A stretch of 64,000 bases of DNA from Telmatactis stephensoni (taxonomy: Eukaryota > Cnidaria > Anthozoa > Actiniaria > Isophelliidae): positions 62,001-126,000 of the forward strand of contig JALIZF010001344.1 in the NCBI GenBank assembly GCA_029948255.1, read 5' to 3'. The position numbers were made by a program, and so were the translations under genes. Shown one piece after another: positions 11,706 through 23,071 of this stretch. The notes below the pieces were generated by a model. It saw only the letters and a program-made list of their open reading frames with translations, was not told the DNA's origin and ran no database searches. Each line of letters starts with the position of its first letter. Position 1 is the first letter of the stretch.

Positions 11706-14177
11706 TTAACCAAAGCGTTCATTATCGACCTGCTTTTTTAGTTCGATTTTGTATAATTGTCTTTTTAGTTCCTTTTTCGTCGATGACTCTTTTAACGCTT
11801 TGCTTAGACTGTTCCATTCTTTGCTTGAACGGACACTGACTGTACGGCCACCCTCCGTTTCCCTTTTATATAGTGGACACCTGGCGTTCAGCTTACAAAA
11901 ACGAGTTGCTCTTGAGCTTACATCAGAGTTCACCTGAAACAAATCTTTGAAATAATCAGGACAATTATCATGAATTCTATTGTAAACAATAGAACATCTA
12001 TTTATGTATGCTTCTTGATAAAAAGGAATCCAACACAGTTTATTGAATAGGTTGACAGAGCGGGCGTAAGTGTCTGCACTTAAGATGATCCTTGCAGCTC
12101 GTTTCTGGTACTTCATAATTCGTTGTACTAAATCACTATTACATGAGGACCATATCGTAGAACAGTAACTAATGCATGGTTTGATGACTGTATTGTAGTA
12201 GACCTCCCTTTGCGGCTGATTCAGGTAAGGGCTGATATGACGAAGAAGCCCAATTTTCTTTGATAACTTGGTAGACAATTCGTCAACGTGATCTTCATAA
12301 CTTAAATCAGTGTCAAGAATGACGCCCAAAACTTTATGATTGTTTATTTGTTCAACATCGTTACCATTTATAACGATATTAAGTTCAGTGCTTGAGAGTT
12401 TCTTAGCAAGGCGTTTGCCTGTTACAAGCATTGATTTAGTTTTCTGTTCATTTATTACCATTTGGTTCTGATTGCACCAGTGCAAGATACTATCGATATC
12501 ATCCTGAAGCGAAGACGAAAGCGATGACGGGCTATTCCATTTCTTGCTAAGGGAGAGGGAAGCGTCATCAGCATAAATGTCAATCTTAGAATTAGATGTA
12601 TAAAGAGGCATATCATTTATAAAAAGCAGAAACAAGATCGGCCCAACGATTGACCCTTGGGGGACTACTTGCTGTAAAGGCAGTACCGAAGATGTGCAAC
12701 CATTAACTTTTAGGCGTTGATTCCGTCCTCCTAAATAAGACTCAAACCATGATACGGAAGCTTCATTGTTGAAATACAGGTTCAGCTTATTCAGCAGGAC
12801 TCTATGATTAACCAGATCGAACGCTTTTTTGAAATCGATGAAAATAAGACCTGTTGGTTTGTCGTTGTCTAGGTCAAACAGGATCCGGTCAGTTAGGTGT
12901 ACAAGCGCTGTTTCAGTTGAGTGGTTTCTTCTGAAGCCTGATTGAAATCTATAAATAAGGTTGTTTGAATGAAGATAGGACCATAAAGACTTCGCCACAT
13001 GTTTTTCTAGGATTTTGGAGATAATGGGCAGAAGTGAAATTGGACGATAATTGCAGCATTCGTCGCGTTGACCGCTTTTGAACAAAGGTATTACCAAAGC
13101 TGTTTTCCATTGTGAAGGGAATTTGTTGGTGTTTATTGACATATTGAAGATACCAGTCAAAGTTCTAAGCAGTTTCGGTGTAGCAATCGATTTTAAAATC
13201 TTGACGCTAATGCCATCGGGACCAGTTGCCTTATTATTTGGGATGTGTTTGATGTAGTCAGAAACATCCTTGCAGGAAATATTTGGGATGATAAAAGATT
13301 CGTTGTCGCCAAGATGAGATGTAATGAAAGTACTAAGTTTCTCATTTTCAAAGGTAGCTTGGTTGCTTGTAGTCATTCCCCTAATATTCGACGAAATGTT
13401 TGCAAAAAATTCATTCAATGATTCTGCGATCAAGGAAGAGTCCTGGATTCTGCCAGAAGAAGTGTTTAGCTCTTGAATTCTTGTTGTTTCTTTAGATTTC
13501 CCACTTAAAGTATTCAGACATTTCCATATACCGCGAGGGTTGCCCTTGTTTTCTTCAATAGTTTTGGAGAAGAAGTTCCGCTTTGCTGTTTTAATGTAAT
13601 TTATGGTCTTGAATTTCATTTGTTTATATTTCATCCAAAGTTCTGGTGAATATGATTTTCGAGCCAATGTTAGCAACTTGTCACGCTTTTTGATGCTATT
13701 TAAGATTTCTTTGTTCATCCATGTAGGCTGGGTTTTCCTTTTGACGCGTTTTTCTTTTAGTGGCACGTAATTATCCAAGACGTCCATCAGCAGCGATTCA
13801 AATGCATAACATGTATCGTCAATATCATCAAAGATGAATGGGATGTCCCACGGGACAGTGTTTAAGGTCTGCAAAAATTCGCTTGAATTCAAGCCTTTTG
13901 ATGAGCGATATTTTATGGAAAAGTTATTTTCTTGATCTTGATTTTTGCTGTGATACTTACGTCGAAAGAAAATAGGAAGGTGGTCTGAGAGCCCAACGTC
14001 CACAACGGCAAGATCAGGAATATGCTTTGGATGAGAAGAATAAACATGGTCCAAGCATGAACCAGAAATTGGTCTTGTGATTGTTTTGACAAGTTGATTA
14101 AAATTCATTGAAAACAATGCCTTTATGAGGGAATGCTTCTTGTAGCCTTTCTTTAAGAAATCTACATTAAAGTCTCC
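11706..14177 (-). pseudogene. LINE ORF, endonuclease C terminus and reverse transcriptase
   Basis: An open frame of more than 800 residues downstream of the frameshift; its first internal Met codon ends at 14117. It opens with GDFN and LDHVYSS, then SDHLPIF, completing the endonuclease fold. A spacer follows, then reverse transcriptase: NYRPISLLP, FIDFKKAFD (first catalytic Asp) and YADD at about 12564-12575 (catalytic pair). The thumb and C-terminal region match the style of CR1/L2 elements, with KVLGVILD. The original protein would be one polypeptide of about 1100 residues with the upstream frame. It is annotated as a pseudogene because the separation from the start codon by a frameshift prevents normal expression. 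Confidence 0.88.
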
Positions 14178-15039
14178 AACGATGTGTTTCCATTTTCTTT
14201 AAATATGCAGTCTCAATGTTCTTTTCAATACGAAGATCGTGTTGTGTATCACTTGATGGAGGCCGATAGACAGTTCCGAAAAGGAAAGGTCTGTTTGACT
14301 TGAAAGGATTTAACTTGAGCCATAGAATTTCAAGGTCGCTTTCTTCGATGTCAGCCAGTCTATTAACTACCAAGGATTCCCTGACGTAGACAAGTAAACC
14401 CCCGCCTTTTTTAGGACCATGTCTGTCTTTGCGAAAAAAACGATATTCTGGAATTGAGAACACACAATCAGGAGTCGATGGTTTCAGAAATGTCTCAATA
14501 AGGCAAAGGACATCAATGTTATTATTTGTGGAAAGAAAAAGTTTAATCTGTTCGAACTTAGCGTCGGTAAGGTGATTTATGTTCCACTGTCCCATAACCA
14601 ATCCATTTCGGGAGTTTACAAAGGCAGGTACATTATTAAATATACTTATCTTGCTTGTCGAAGAACTCGAGGTGGAAGGACCGGGATTTCGGGAGACACC
14701 AGTGTCCATAGAGCAGACCAATATCATCAAGGCTGGGTTAAATGAACTTGTACAGTTGGAACAGTAGTTCATTCTTCGTTGTAAATACTTTGTTCTGAAA
14801 CGCTGAAAATGAAACCGAGCAGATCCAGAAAGCCAATGTAGAGGTCTTGCGAAATGGCGATCCAACAGTAGGTCAGGAGAACGATAGGCATTTTCTCCAT
14901 AAATAAAAATATTATATTGAACATGGACGTCACCATTTCCTTGGCATAAACCAGTATTAGTAATAAAGCATGTAGAAGCTCTACAGCTTACACAGCAACA
15001 AGCAAAAATCGAGAAAAATAGCAGAGCTGCCCCAAACAT
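14167..15039 (-). pseudogene. LINE ORF, N-terminal part with 2A-like motif and start of endonuclease
   Basis: This 290-residue frame starts 29 bp inside the element. Residues about 1-20 are strongly hydrophobic and signal-peptide-like (LLFFSIFACCCV). At about residues 118-121 lies NPGP (codons 14677-14688) preceded by MDTGVSR. This resembles the 2A ribosome-skipping motif reported in N termini of APE-type LINEs, but the usual D-x-E before NPGP is not kept. From about residue 150 it shows an endonuclease start: GQWNINHL, LIETFL, and GTVYRPP. The frame ends early in a shifted tail. The next frame resumes with the conserved GDFN at 14166-14177, so one base was gained or lost between them. Confidence 0.85.
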
Positions 15040-15068
15040 GGCCGACCGTCACGCTTCAGAACCTGTAC

Positions 15069-17032
15069 CGGTAAGGTAGGGTAATCACTAGTAAGGTAGG
15101 GTAATCACCGGTAAGGTACGGTAATCACTGGTAAGGTAGGGTAATCACCGGTAAGGTAGGGTAATCACTGGTAAGGTAGGGTAATCACTGCCAAGGTAGG
15201 GTAATCACCGGTAAGGTAGGGTAATCACTGGTAAGGTAGGGTAATCACTAGTAAGGTAGGGTAATCACTGCCAAGGTAGGGTAATCACTGCCGAGGTAGG
15301 GTAATCACCGGTAAGGTAGGGTAATCACTGGTAAGGTAGGGTAATCACTGGTAAGGTAGGGTAATCACCAGTAAGGTAGGGTAATCACTGCCAAGGTAGG
15401 GTAATCACCGGTAAGGTAGGGTAATCACTGCCAAGGTAGGGTAATCACCAGTAAGGTAGGGTAATCACTGCCAAGGTAGGGTAATCACTGGTAAGGTAGG
15501 GTAATCACTGGTAAGGTAGGGTAATCACCGGTAAGGTACAATAATCACCGATAAGGTAGGGTAATCACCGGTAAGGTACGGTAATCACTAGTAAGGTAGG
15601 GCAATCACTGCTAAGGTAGGGTTATCACTGGAAGGGTAGGGTAATCACCGGTAAGGTAGGGTAATCACCGCTAAGGTAGGGTAATCACCGCTAAGGTAGG
15701 GTAATCACCGCTAAGGTAGGATAATCACTGTTAAGGTAGGGTTATCACTGCCAAGGTAGGGTAATCACCGGTAAGGTAGGGTAAACACTGCTAAGGTAGG
15801 GTAATCACTTCCAAGGTAGGGTAATCACTGGTAAGGTAGGGTAATCACTTCCAAGGTAGGGTAATCACCGGTAAGGTAGGGTAATCACTGGTAAGGTATA
15901 ATAATCACCGGTAAGGTAGGGTAATCACCGGTAAGGTACGGTAATCACTAGTAAGGTAGGGTAATCACCGGTAAGGTATAATAATCACCGGTAAGGTAGG
16001 GTAATCACTGGTAAGGTACGGTAATCACCGGTAAGGTAGGGTAATCACCGGTAAGGTAGGGTAATCACCGGTAAGGTACGGTAATCACCGGTAAGGTAGG
16101 GTAATCACTGGTAAGGTAGGGTAATCACTGCCAAGGTAGGGTAATCACTGGTAAGGTAGGGTAATCACCGGTAAGGTATAATAATCACCGGTAAGGTAGG
16201 GTAATCACCGGTAAGGTATAATAATCACCGGTAAGGTAGGGTAATCACTAGTAAGGTAGGGTAATCACTGGTAAGGTATAATAATCACCGGTAAGGTAGG
16301 GTAATCACCGGTAAGGTACGGTAATCACTAGTAAAGTAGGGTAATCACCGGTAAGGTATAATAATCACCGGTAAGGTATAATAATCACCGGTAAGGTACG
16401 GTAATCACTGGTAAGGTACGGTAATCACTGGTAAGGTATAATAATCACTGGTAAGGTATAATAATCACCGGTAAGGTAGGGTAATCACCGGTAAGGTAGG
16501 GTAATCACTAGTAAGGTAGGGTAATCACCGGTAAGGTATAATAATCACCGGTAAGGTAGGGTAATCACCGGTAAGGTACGGTAATCACTGGTAAGGTACG
16601 GTAATCACCGGTAAGGTAGGGTAATCACCGGTAAGGTACGGTAATCACCGGTAAGGTAGGGTAATCACTAGTAAGATAGGGTAATCACTAATAAGTTAGG
16701 GTAATCACTGGTAAGGTAGGGTAATCACCGGTAAGGTAGGGTAATCACTGGTAAGGTAGGGTAATCACCGGTAAGGTAGGGTAATCACCGGTAAGGTAGG
16801 GTAATCACTGGTAAGGTAGGGTAATCACCGGTAAGGTAGGGTAATCACTGGTAAGGTGGGGTAATCACCGGTAAGTTAGGGTAATCACCGGTAAGGTGGG
16901 GTAATCACTAGTAAGGTAGGGTAATCACTAGTAAGGTAGGGTAATCACTGGTAAGTTATCGTAATCACCGGTAAGGTAAGGTAATCACTAGTAAGGTAGA
17001 GCAATCACCGGTAATGTAGAGTAAGCACCACC
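15069..17032 (-). repeat. 20-bp minisatellite array, right copy, part 2
   Basis: About 98 tandem units in the orientation opposite to 3241-5636, with the register kept at exactly 20 bp for nearly the whole length. Added to the 24 units at 10787-11262, the right array had about 122 units before the LINE inserted, very near the roughly 120 units of the left array. Confidence 0.95.
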
Positions 17033-17096
17033 AAAGTAGTGTAAAATAAACAACATTGAACAACCATTATATGACTGCCTACACCAAGTAGTTACC
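17030..17096 (-). repeat. Minisatellite boundary block, right copy
   Basis: Reverse complement of 3174-3240, including accattatatgactgcctac. Homology fades beyond about 17100. This sets the outer edge of the inverted duplication. Confidence 0.8.
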
Positions 17097-17099
17097 CAA

Positions 17100-19560
17100 A
17101 AAACTCTATAGACCACAGGCTTACCAGACACTTTATCTGTGGGTTTGGGCTATATGCGGTATGTTAACGTACCAAATTTCATAGAGTTCAAATATTTGCT
17201 CCATATTTTCTTGTCAAAACATTCAAAAAGAAAAAGAAAGAAAAGGCACGAGCAAGTAATGATGGTTTTTGAGTGAATTTCGTGGCTTTTAGGGGCCGTT
17301 TTAAGTGGTTTCCGGCGACCATTGAAATTCGCCTCTCCCAAGAAATCCACTTAGAAACCTTCATTAACTGTCCATCTTTTATCTGTAACTTGGACATGCT
17401 CCACAAGATAACATATAGCTTGTCTTTCTATATACAGAGACTACTCCAACAAGAAACTGTCGGCGACATTTGCGCTGTGGCAAGAAGTCTAAATTGTGCA
17501 TTTCAACAGCTGAGACCTCAGTAGACCCGTTAAATTAAAAGAATATTTGTCATTTGAAAAATATGAACGATCGAGCGAACTTAGCTTTTTCATTACAATG
17601 GAAATATATAATAAAAAGCACCTGGAAGTATGATGACTGAACTAAGACAAATCATATGTAGCAAAACTTTACTGAAGTCATGAAAATAAAGTTAAATTCA
17701 GCTTATTCAAAGACCCATCAGTATTTGTTCTCCATCCATCCATTCATCGATCCATCCTTCCATTCTTTGTTTGTTCATTTGCTCATCCATTTATTAATTC
17801 ATTGACACATTTAATTTGCCTCACTTGTCTTATCCATGCCTTTTATATGTCATTCCATTTTATTTTCATTTCGAGGAGGGACTGGTCGGGTACGGCTGTG
17901 GGAATTCCACGGGCACCCCAGGCAATCATTTAGAGCAGCACGTAACTGATCAGCGTACAAAGCAATGTGAAGCAAATGTAAGGGTTCGGGTTCGAATCCT
18001 GCATGGAGTAAAAGAAACTTTTTTTCGCCTTGTTATGTAGTAAATATTATCTTTTCATGTGTTTGTATGCTTTTTTCTGGTTTTGAAGCGTTTTAAGCTG
18101 TTTTTTTTTCTCTCCCCTTTACATAGAAGAACTAAACTTTAGTTTCTCATCAAGTGATTCATTGCATAAAACTTCCTTTTATAAATCTTCTTCATTAAGG
18201 ACATGACATCATGACCTGGCTAATAAATAACATGAATACTGGTTGTGTAGTTGTCTTGTGTAAATAATTTGTAGAAAGTTCACTAGAATAGAAGTTACCC
18301 TGGGCATGCACACGGATTTGATGAACACAACAAACACTTAGAGTCGTATTCGTATGAGTGGGAAACTTACCGTACCGTATCTTAACTGCACCAGTATCAT
18401 AGTTTCTATAAAAACATTTGAAATTCCTGCTGTAACCGTATCGTATCGTAATCATACAGTGCTCCCACTCATACGAAAACCACTCTATTACAAAAATGCT
18501 ATAATACCACATGTGGCTATACCTTTGAATATCAAAATGAGCTAGAACGCACAAATATTTTGTTTACTGCAATACAACTAAACACTTGATGTGGGCTTCC
18601 TGTGGTTGACTACACTTTTGGTGATATCAAAATAGTTGAAAATATAAACGCTCTTGACTGCACAAGTAATAAAATTCCGGTTTTAAATACTTCAGCTTAT
18701 TCTCTTTGAAGTACCAAATACACTTCGTTTCCAAGAGTAAAATTGAACGTCTAAGAAACTTAATAAAATCAGCTGCCTTAAAGTTAAAAGGTTTCATCAA
18801 CATCATGAAGATGACAGTCATATAAATTCTAAAAGTCAATCCTATGATAGAATAGATACACGAATGAATAAGTCATAAGCTAGCTTTATTATTTTGAGTT
18901 TGGTACTGAAGCGAGATTTGCTGCTCCGCAGACAAGCTATAAACTTAAACATTTAAACTCATAAAAGTATCGTCGATTCGTAAATTTCAAAATGAAGAGG
19001 CTTTAAAATTTTACCTTGATTGAGACTCAAGCGAAGCTGCTATAACGTAATTATAGCATTTATTGCAGTTGTGCAGTTTAAGTTACCAAACGTCCCTGAC
19101 TCATTAGAAAACCTCATAATTTGCTCACGGAAAATTCGAAACTTGGCAAAATGTGCGTTGCCTCTAGCTCTGGGTGCGGCACAGACAAATATGGGTGTGG
19201 TTTGGCGCGTAAAGAAAAGCGCGTAACACGAAGATTATCCACTCTCCCATAACAACAACACAAATTACGAGATTACACGCAAAGTTAACAAAAAGAGTTT
19301 ATTAGATTAGGTACGAAACTCGTTTACATAACTAAATAAAATATTTTATTACTAACTAATCTCTTTCATAACTTCATAACAACACTCCAAGATCCCTTTT
19401 TGGTTATTGATTCTTTATGCGAAACTAAAATGACGAGCAATTGGCTTTTAAAAATTAACTCATCAAGTCTTTACTGGACTCATGGACAGTTTGGCTTGGC
19501 AGAGTATAAACCTGTAGAAAGAAAGACAAACTATATTGATTTGATTTCTCCATCTTAAAA
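17100..19560. other. No gene seen
   Basis: Mostly AT-rich unique-looking sequence. Short frames at 17150-17524, 17816-18040 and 19020-19226 lack recognisable content. A B-box-like ggttcgaatcc at about 17989-17999 is preceded by weak A-box-like sequence and may be a remnant of a tRNA-derived element. A ccatccatccat-type simple repeat lies at about 17733-17790. Confidence 0.4.
18350..18476. repeat. Short inverted-repeat element
   Basis: tcgtatgagtggga at the left is exactly inverted as tcccactcatacga at the right, enclosing about 100 bp with internal taccgtaccgtat and ccgtatcgtatcg motifs. It is a small MITE-like element. Confidence 0.55.
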
Positions 19561-19561
19561 T

Positions 19562-19712
19562 TGTATTAGGAAAGGGTATAACGATAACACGATCAATTTG
19601 TTACCAAACGTTTTCGGTTGTTTAATAAACCATCATGATGATGGTTTATTAAACAACCGAAAACGTTTGGTAACAAATTGATCGTGTTATCGTTATGCCC
19701 TTTCCTAATACA
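19562..19712. repeat. 151-bp nearly perfect palindrome
   Basis: The two arms of 75 bp are exact reverse complements except for one position (gggtataacg against cgttatgccc), with a single unpaired base at 19637. Transcribed, it would fold into an almost uninterrupted hairpin. There is no coding capacity. It could be a foldback MITE, a hairpin RNA source or a recent template-switch product. The near identity of the arms shows it is young or under correction. Confidence 0.9.
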
Positions 19713-20347
19713 CAAACTATATTGCCCTACGTAATATCTTGTTCAGTTGAGCCTGTATTAGGAATATTCTAGTGAACTGGCGCATCTACAGGTTACCAAT
19801 CACTTTTCAGTTTTAAAAAGAGCTTTTACATTCAGGTTTTATGTCTCCTCTAAGCAGAGTCAAGAAAATATTGATATCTAAACCCAACTACTCACAATCA
19901 ATCCATTTATTGAAAGTTGTATCGCATAACAAATATCCGATGCTAATATGCTAATAAAAAGTTATTGTTGCTTGAAAATGATTTCCGTAAGACAAGACAT
20001 TTTAAATAAAATGAAAAGATTAAAGGATTTCTAATGAGAGATGGAAGTAATTCATGCCTTGGATTACCACTGAATTGCCAGAAAAGCTTTTAATATAGGC
20101 TTATTTCAGATTTGTTCAAGTACGCTAAGAAATGCAGTAGTATATTTGTAGAACCGAAACATTGACGTCATTTAGTGGATGACTCGTGGGGAGGGGAGCT
20201 AGGGGATAAAAAAGACTAAGAAAATAACTTCTGGGTTATCGTCATCTGTGTAGATGCACGTGGGTGTGGTCAACGTCTGGGTATTTGAGGGGCAAAGTAA
20301 CTGGTTCTATAAACTATAATATTCTTACTTGTATAGTATTCTTATTG

Positions 20348-20503
20348 ACCGATTCGAAATATGGCGGCAAATTTGAATAACTATTGTTCTGGACTGACTA
20401 GCCTCGTGTTCACGTGGAAACACAAAAGCGTTTTCACATGAATGAGAGGCTAGTCAGTATAAAACAATAGTTATTCAAATTTGCCGCCATATTTCGAATC
20501 GGT
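20348..20503. repeat. 156-bp hairpin element
   Basis: Left arm accgattcgaaatatggcgg and right arm ccgccatatttcgaatcggt are perfect reverse complements. The match continues through gactgactagcctc with one short mismatch patch, leaving a loop of about 30 bp. This is probably a foldback MITE. Confidence 0.75.
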
Positions 20504-21542
20504 GTATAACATACAGTGAAACGTCGCTTACTTGATCAAATCCTGATTTCCCTTCGTTTTATCCACATCCATTTCTGGATAATTCGAATTTGGTTAACTC
20601 GAACTATACCTATTTTCCCTTGAAAGAAAATTCAAGTCGAACTCGAACTAAACCTATTTTCCCTTCTTAACTCGAATTTGATCAGACTTTCTCATCCTCA
20701 TTAATTATTCACGAGGTATCTGGCCAATCCTTGTTCGTAATTCGTACCACGTGCAGTAACTGGAAATCGTAGGAAGTTTATACTAGGCGTACTGAATTAA
20801 TTTTGTTCAAGTCCTAGGACTGAATTAATTTTGTTCCAGTTACTCCAACTGATTAAATTTCTCAGATAATTTCAAAGTCCAAGTTATTGAAATTCTTATA
20901 AACAAACAGAAATGGTAAACTATGTTTAGAATTTAGTGAAAAAAATCTATGACAAATTTCACCTCGATAAGCGCACTACCAACCTTCCGCCTAATGCGCA
21001 CCGCCTTAAACCATTGCACTACTGACTTTCCGATACAAAGTCTCGGAAGATAAAATAATCTTAAATGTTATGAATGAAGCTCATTAGGATTGAAATGAAT
21101 AGCAGACAGAGAATTTGAATAGCTTTTGTTTCAAATGCCCGTTTGGGTATTGGAGAACAATAATTAGTGCGCAATGTATTCAAAATTATGTAAATCTGAA
21201 ATCATGCATGAAGTAGCCGTCGCAAATGATAAAACCAATATATTCCTGTAGAATTTATTTTCCTCATCATTTTTCCCTCCCGAATAATTAATGAGGATGA
21301 GAAGCTGCGCCTCGGACTGGAACTAATTGCGCGGACTTGAAATCCCGTCCAGTCCTCATTGTCGGACTTGAAATATTACATCAAACACGAAATAAAAGCT
21401 TTTTACTTCTTTCATAAAATAACAAGCGTACAAATTTACGAAAAATTCGAAAAGGTGATAAGGATGTGAGCGTGTTTGATACTCTCATCAAGTTTTTGGC
21501 CAATCAGAACGCGCCTTATATAGTTATTTTATAAAAGAATGC

Positions 21543-22292
21543 TATTCTGGGTTTTCACCTACGTCATCGAAAAATTTCCAAAGCCCTGAGTGAAATAAAA
21601 ATAATATCACTCTAAAGAGCATGTAAAACTATGTAATTTCGCGAATTTTCAAATTAAAATGAGTTTTTGTTGCGGAGATATTAACCATTGAAGTGCTCAA
21701 TTTTTAGTAAGAAATGTATGTCACTACGCAGTTGGTGTCCCTCAACAGGTCATCAAAATAACAGCGGATCTCACATCCCCGAGTAGAATCAGAGCATATC
21801 CTCTTAAAGAGGAGGAAAAACTTTATAACTCCAGGCAAGTTTGAGTCCAAAAGATGTTGTGATGCAAAGATATCGACAGTTTTACAAAGCCAGTTATTAC
21901 AAAGAAATGTATGGCGCCGCCATATTGGTGTCCCACCTTGGGACACCAACATGGCGGACAGTAATTAAGATTGACAAACTCATTTAAAATGGCAATTTAT
22001 TCATATATTTTGATACAGATACCGAATAAACAATGGCTTTAATCATAGAGCAAGTCAAAAGAATGTTCACTTCTAACAAATTCATCGTTTTACGTCCTGA
22101 GGAAAACGCGTGACAGTGTTGCGTGACAAAGTTTTTACCTTTCATAACTCGAAAACCAAACGAGGGAAATTTTTCAAATATTCAAAAAAACTTCGCTTAG
22201 GGTATGTAAGCAACATATTTCAGACTAGATTCAATGTGATCAATATGAAACATGATTTTTTTTTCGATGACGTCACGTGAAAACCCAGAATA
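21543..22292. mobile_element. 750-bp TA-flanked inverted-repeat DNA element
   Basis: The element begins tattctgggttttcac and ends gtgaaaacccagaata, with inverted similarity continuing through the (a)cgtcatcgaaaa block. The palindromic ends are consistent with a TA target duplication as in Tc1/mariner-like or related elements. An internal inverted motif (ttggtgtcc and ggacaccaa) lies near 21735-21950. No transposase frame is present, so it is non-autonomous. Confidence 0.65.
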
Positions 22293-22582
22293 CACACATG
22301 TCAAAGAATATTATACATACACAACTACTGAAATATTTTGAGGCACTCAGTAATGTTCTGTAGTTCTCCATATCGACTACAATAGTAAGGATCAATATAT
22401 ATGTAAAAAGAGATTGACATTTTATGACAATATTAAAAAGCTCTGCTTATAGATGGCCCGATCCTATTTTTTAAAGAACCTAATCCTTCTGAAGCCCATT
22501 TCTCGTAAACTACACTTTTATAAGAATTTCTCTAATAAATAAAATCAGGCCACATTATAATGCTGCTTTCCCTGCAGCCTGT

Positions 22583-22622
22583 AGAGAGAAGAGAAGAGAA
22601 GAGAAGAGAAGAGAAGAGAAGC
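22583..22622. repeat. (AGAAG)n microsatellite
   Basis: Eight or so AGAAG pentamers followed by agcagtta, matching the longer run at 1323-1392. Confidence 0.85.
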
Positions 22623-22821
22623 AGTTAAGCGGTTTGGTAAGTGTTCAAGCACAAATCAATCCACATTAAACGGAACTCCGCTCTAGCACGAATTGATAGA
22701 GAAATCGCAATCATACCATTTTATTTCTACCTATATATCAAAAGTGGGCTATTTTGCCATTAGAGATATATTAATTTGAGACTTGAGTCTTTCAATTGGA
22801 AAATCGCCATTTAAGTTAATT

Positions 22822-22850
22822 AAATAAAGTTATTATTATTATTATTGTAG
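22822..22850 (+). repeat. LINE/SINE 3' tail remnant
   Basis: aaataaagttattattatta is the characteristic terminal sequence of CR1/L2-like elements and of SINEs that use their machinery, and it is also seen at the end of the LINE fragment near 39625. Only the extreme 3' end is recognisable. Confidence 0.5.
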
Positions 22851-23071
22851 TTGTTTTAAAATCATGTATAAATGTCTATAATTACTCGGGCTACCTTGGT
22901 AGCTCGAGTCTAGGTTTACCTTTTCTATCAATCTATCTATCGACGTCGAGAATCTGCCATGAAAACGAGGCAGCGCACGAAAACGAGGCAAACCATGTGC
23001 ATGTGACTGAACATTATCTGCTTACAAGCGTTTTCAGCTTCTAACTGTTAGGGCCTTGCGTGGATTTAGTG

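Larger units (their letters stand above)
11263..15068 (-). mobile_element. Near full-length CR1/L2-type non-LTR retrotransposon (LINE)
   Basis: Read on the minus strand, the element starts near 15068, has a very short 5' leader, a coding region for an N-terminal domain, an AP-type endonuclease and a reverse transcriptase, then about 440 bp of 3' UTR. It ends at 11263 with ataaagttattacttactta, a short TTAC tail rather than poly(A). Such microsatellite tails are typical of the CR1/L2 group. The element lies wholly inside the 20-bp minisatellite, whose unit itself contains CTTACC, so the tail and target match and the junction is ambiguous. Coding is broken by one frameshift (about 14180-14200) but otherwise well preserved, so the insertion is fairly recent. 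Confidence 0.92.
20071..22780. repeat. Paralogous non-coding segment, copy B
   Basis: Shares ordered blocks with 1-1640 in the same orientation (see copy A) but is about 1.1 kb longer. The extra length is largely explained by the hairpin at 20348-20503 and the 750-bp element at 21543-22292. No gene is seen. A frame at 21704-21952 lies inside the inserted element and has no recognisable domain. Confidence 0.55.

Noticed and set aside
3241..17032. Minisatellite as telomere or telomere-like DNA
   Set aside because: The 20-bp unit contains TTACC/GGTAA but no TTAGGG-type repeat, and the arrays lie inside unique and transposon sequence in both orientations.
17940..18010. A tRNA gene on the plus strand
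   Set aside because: A B-box-like ggttcgaatcc is present but no acceptor stem or anticodon arm could be paired.
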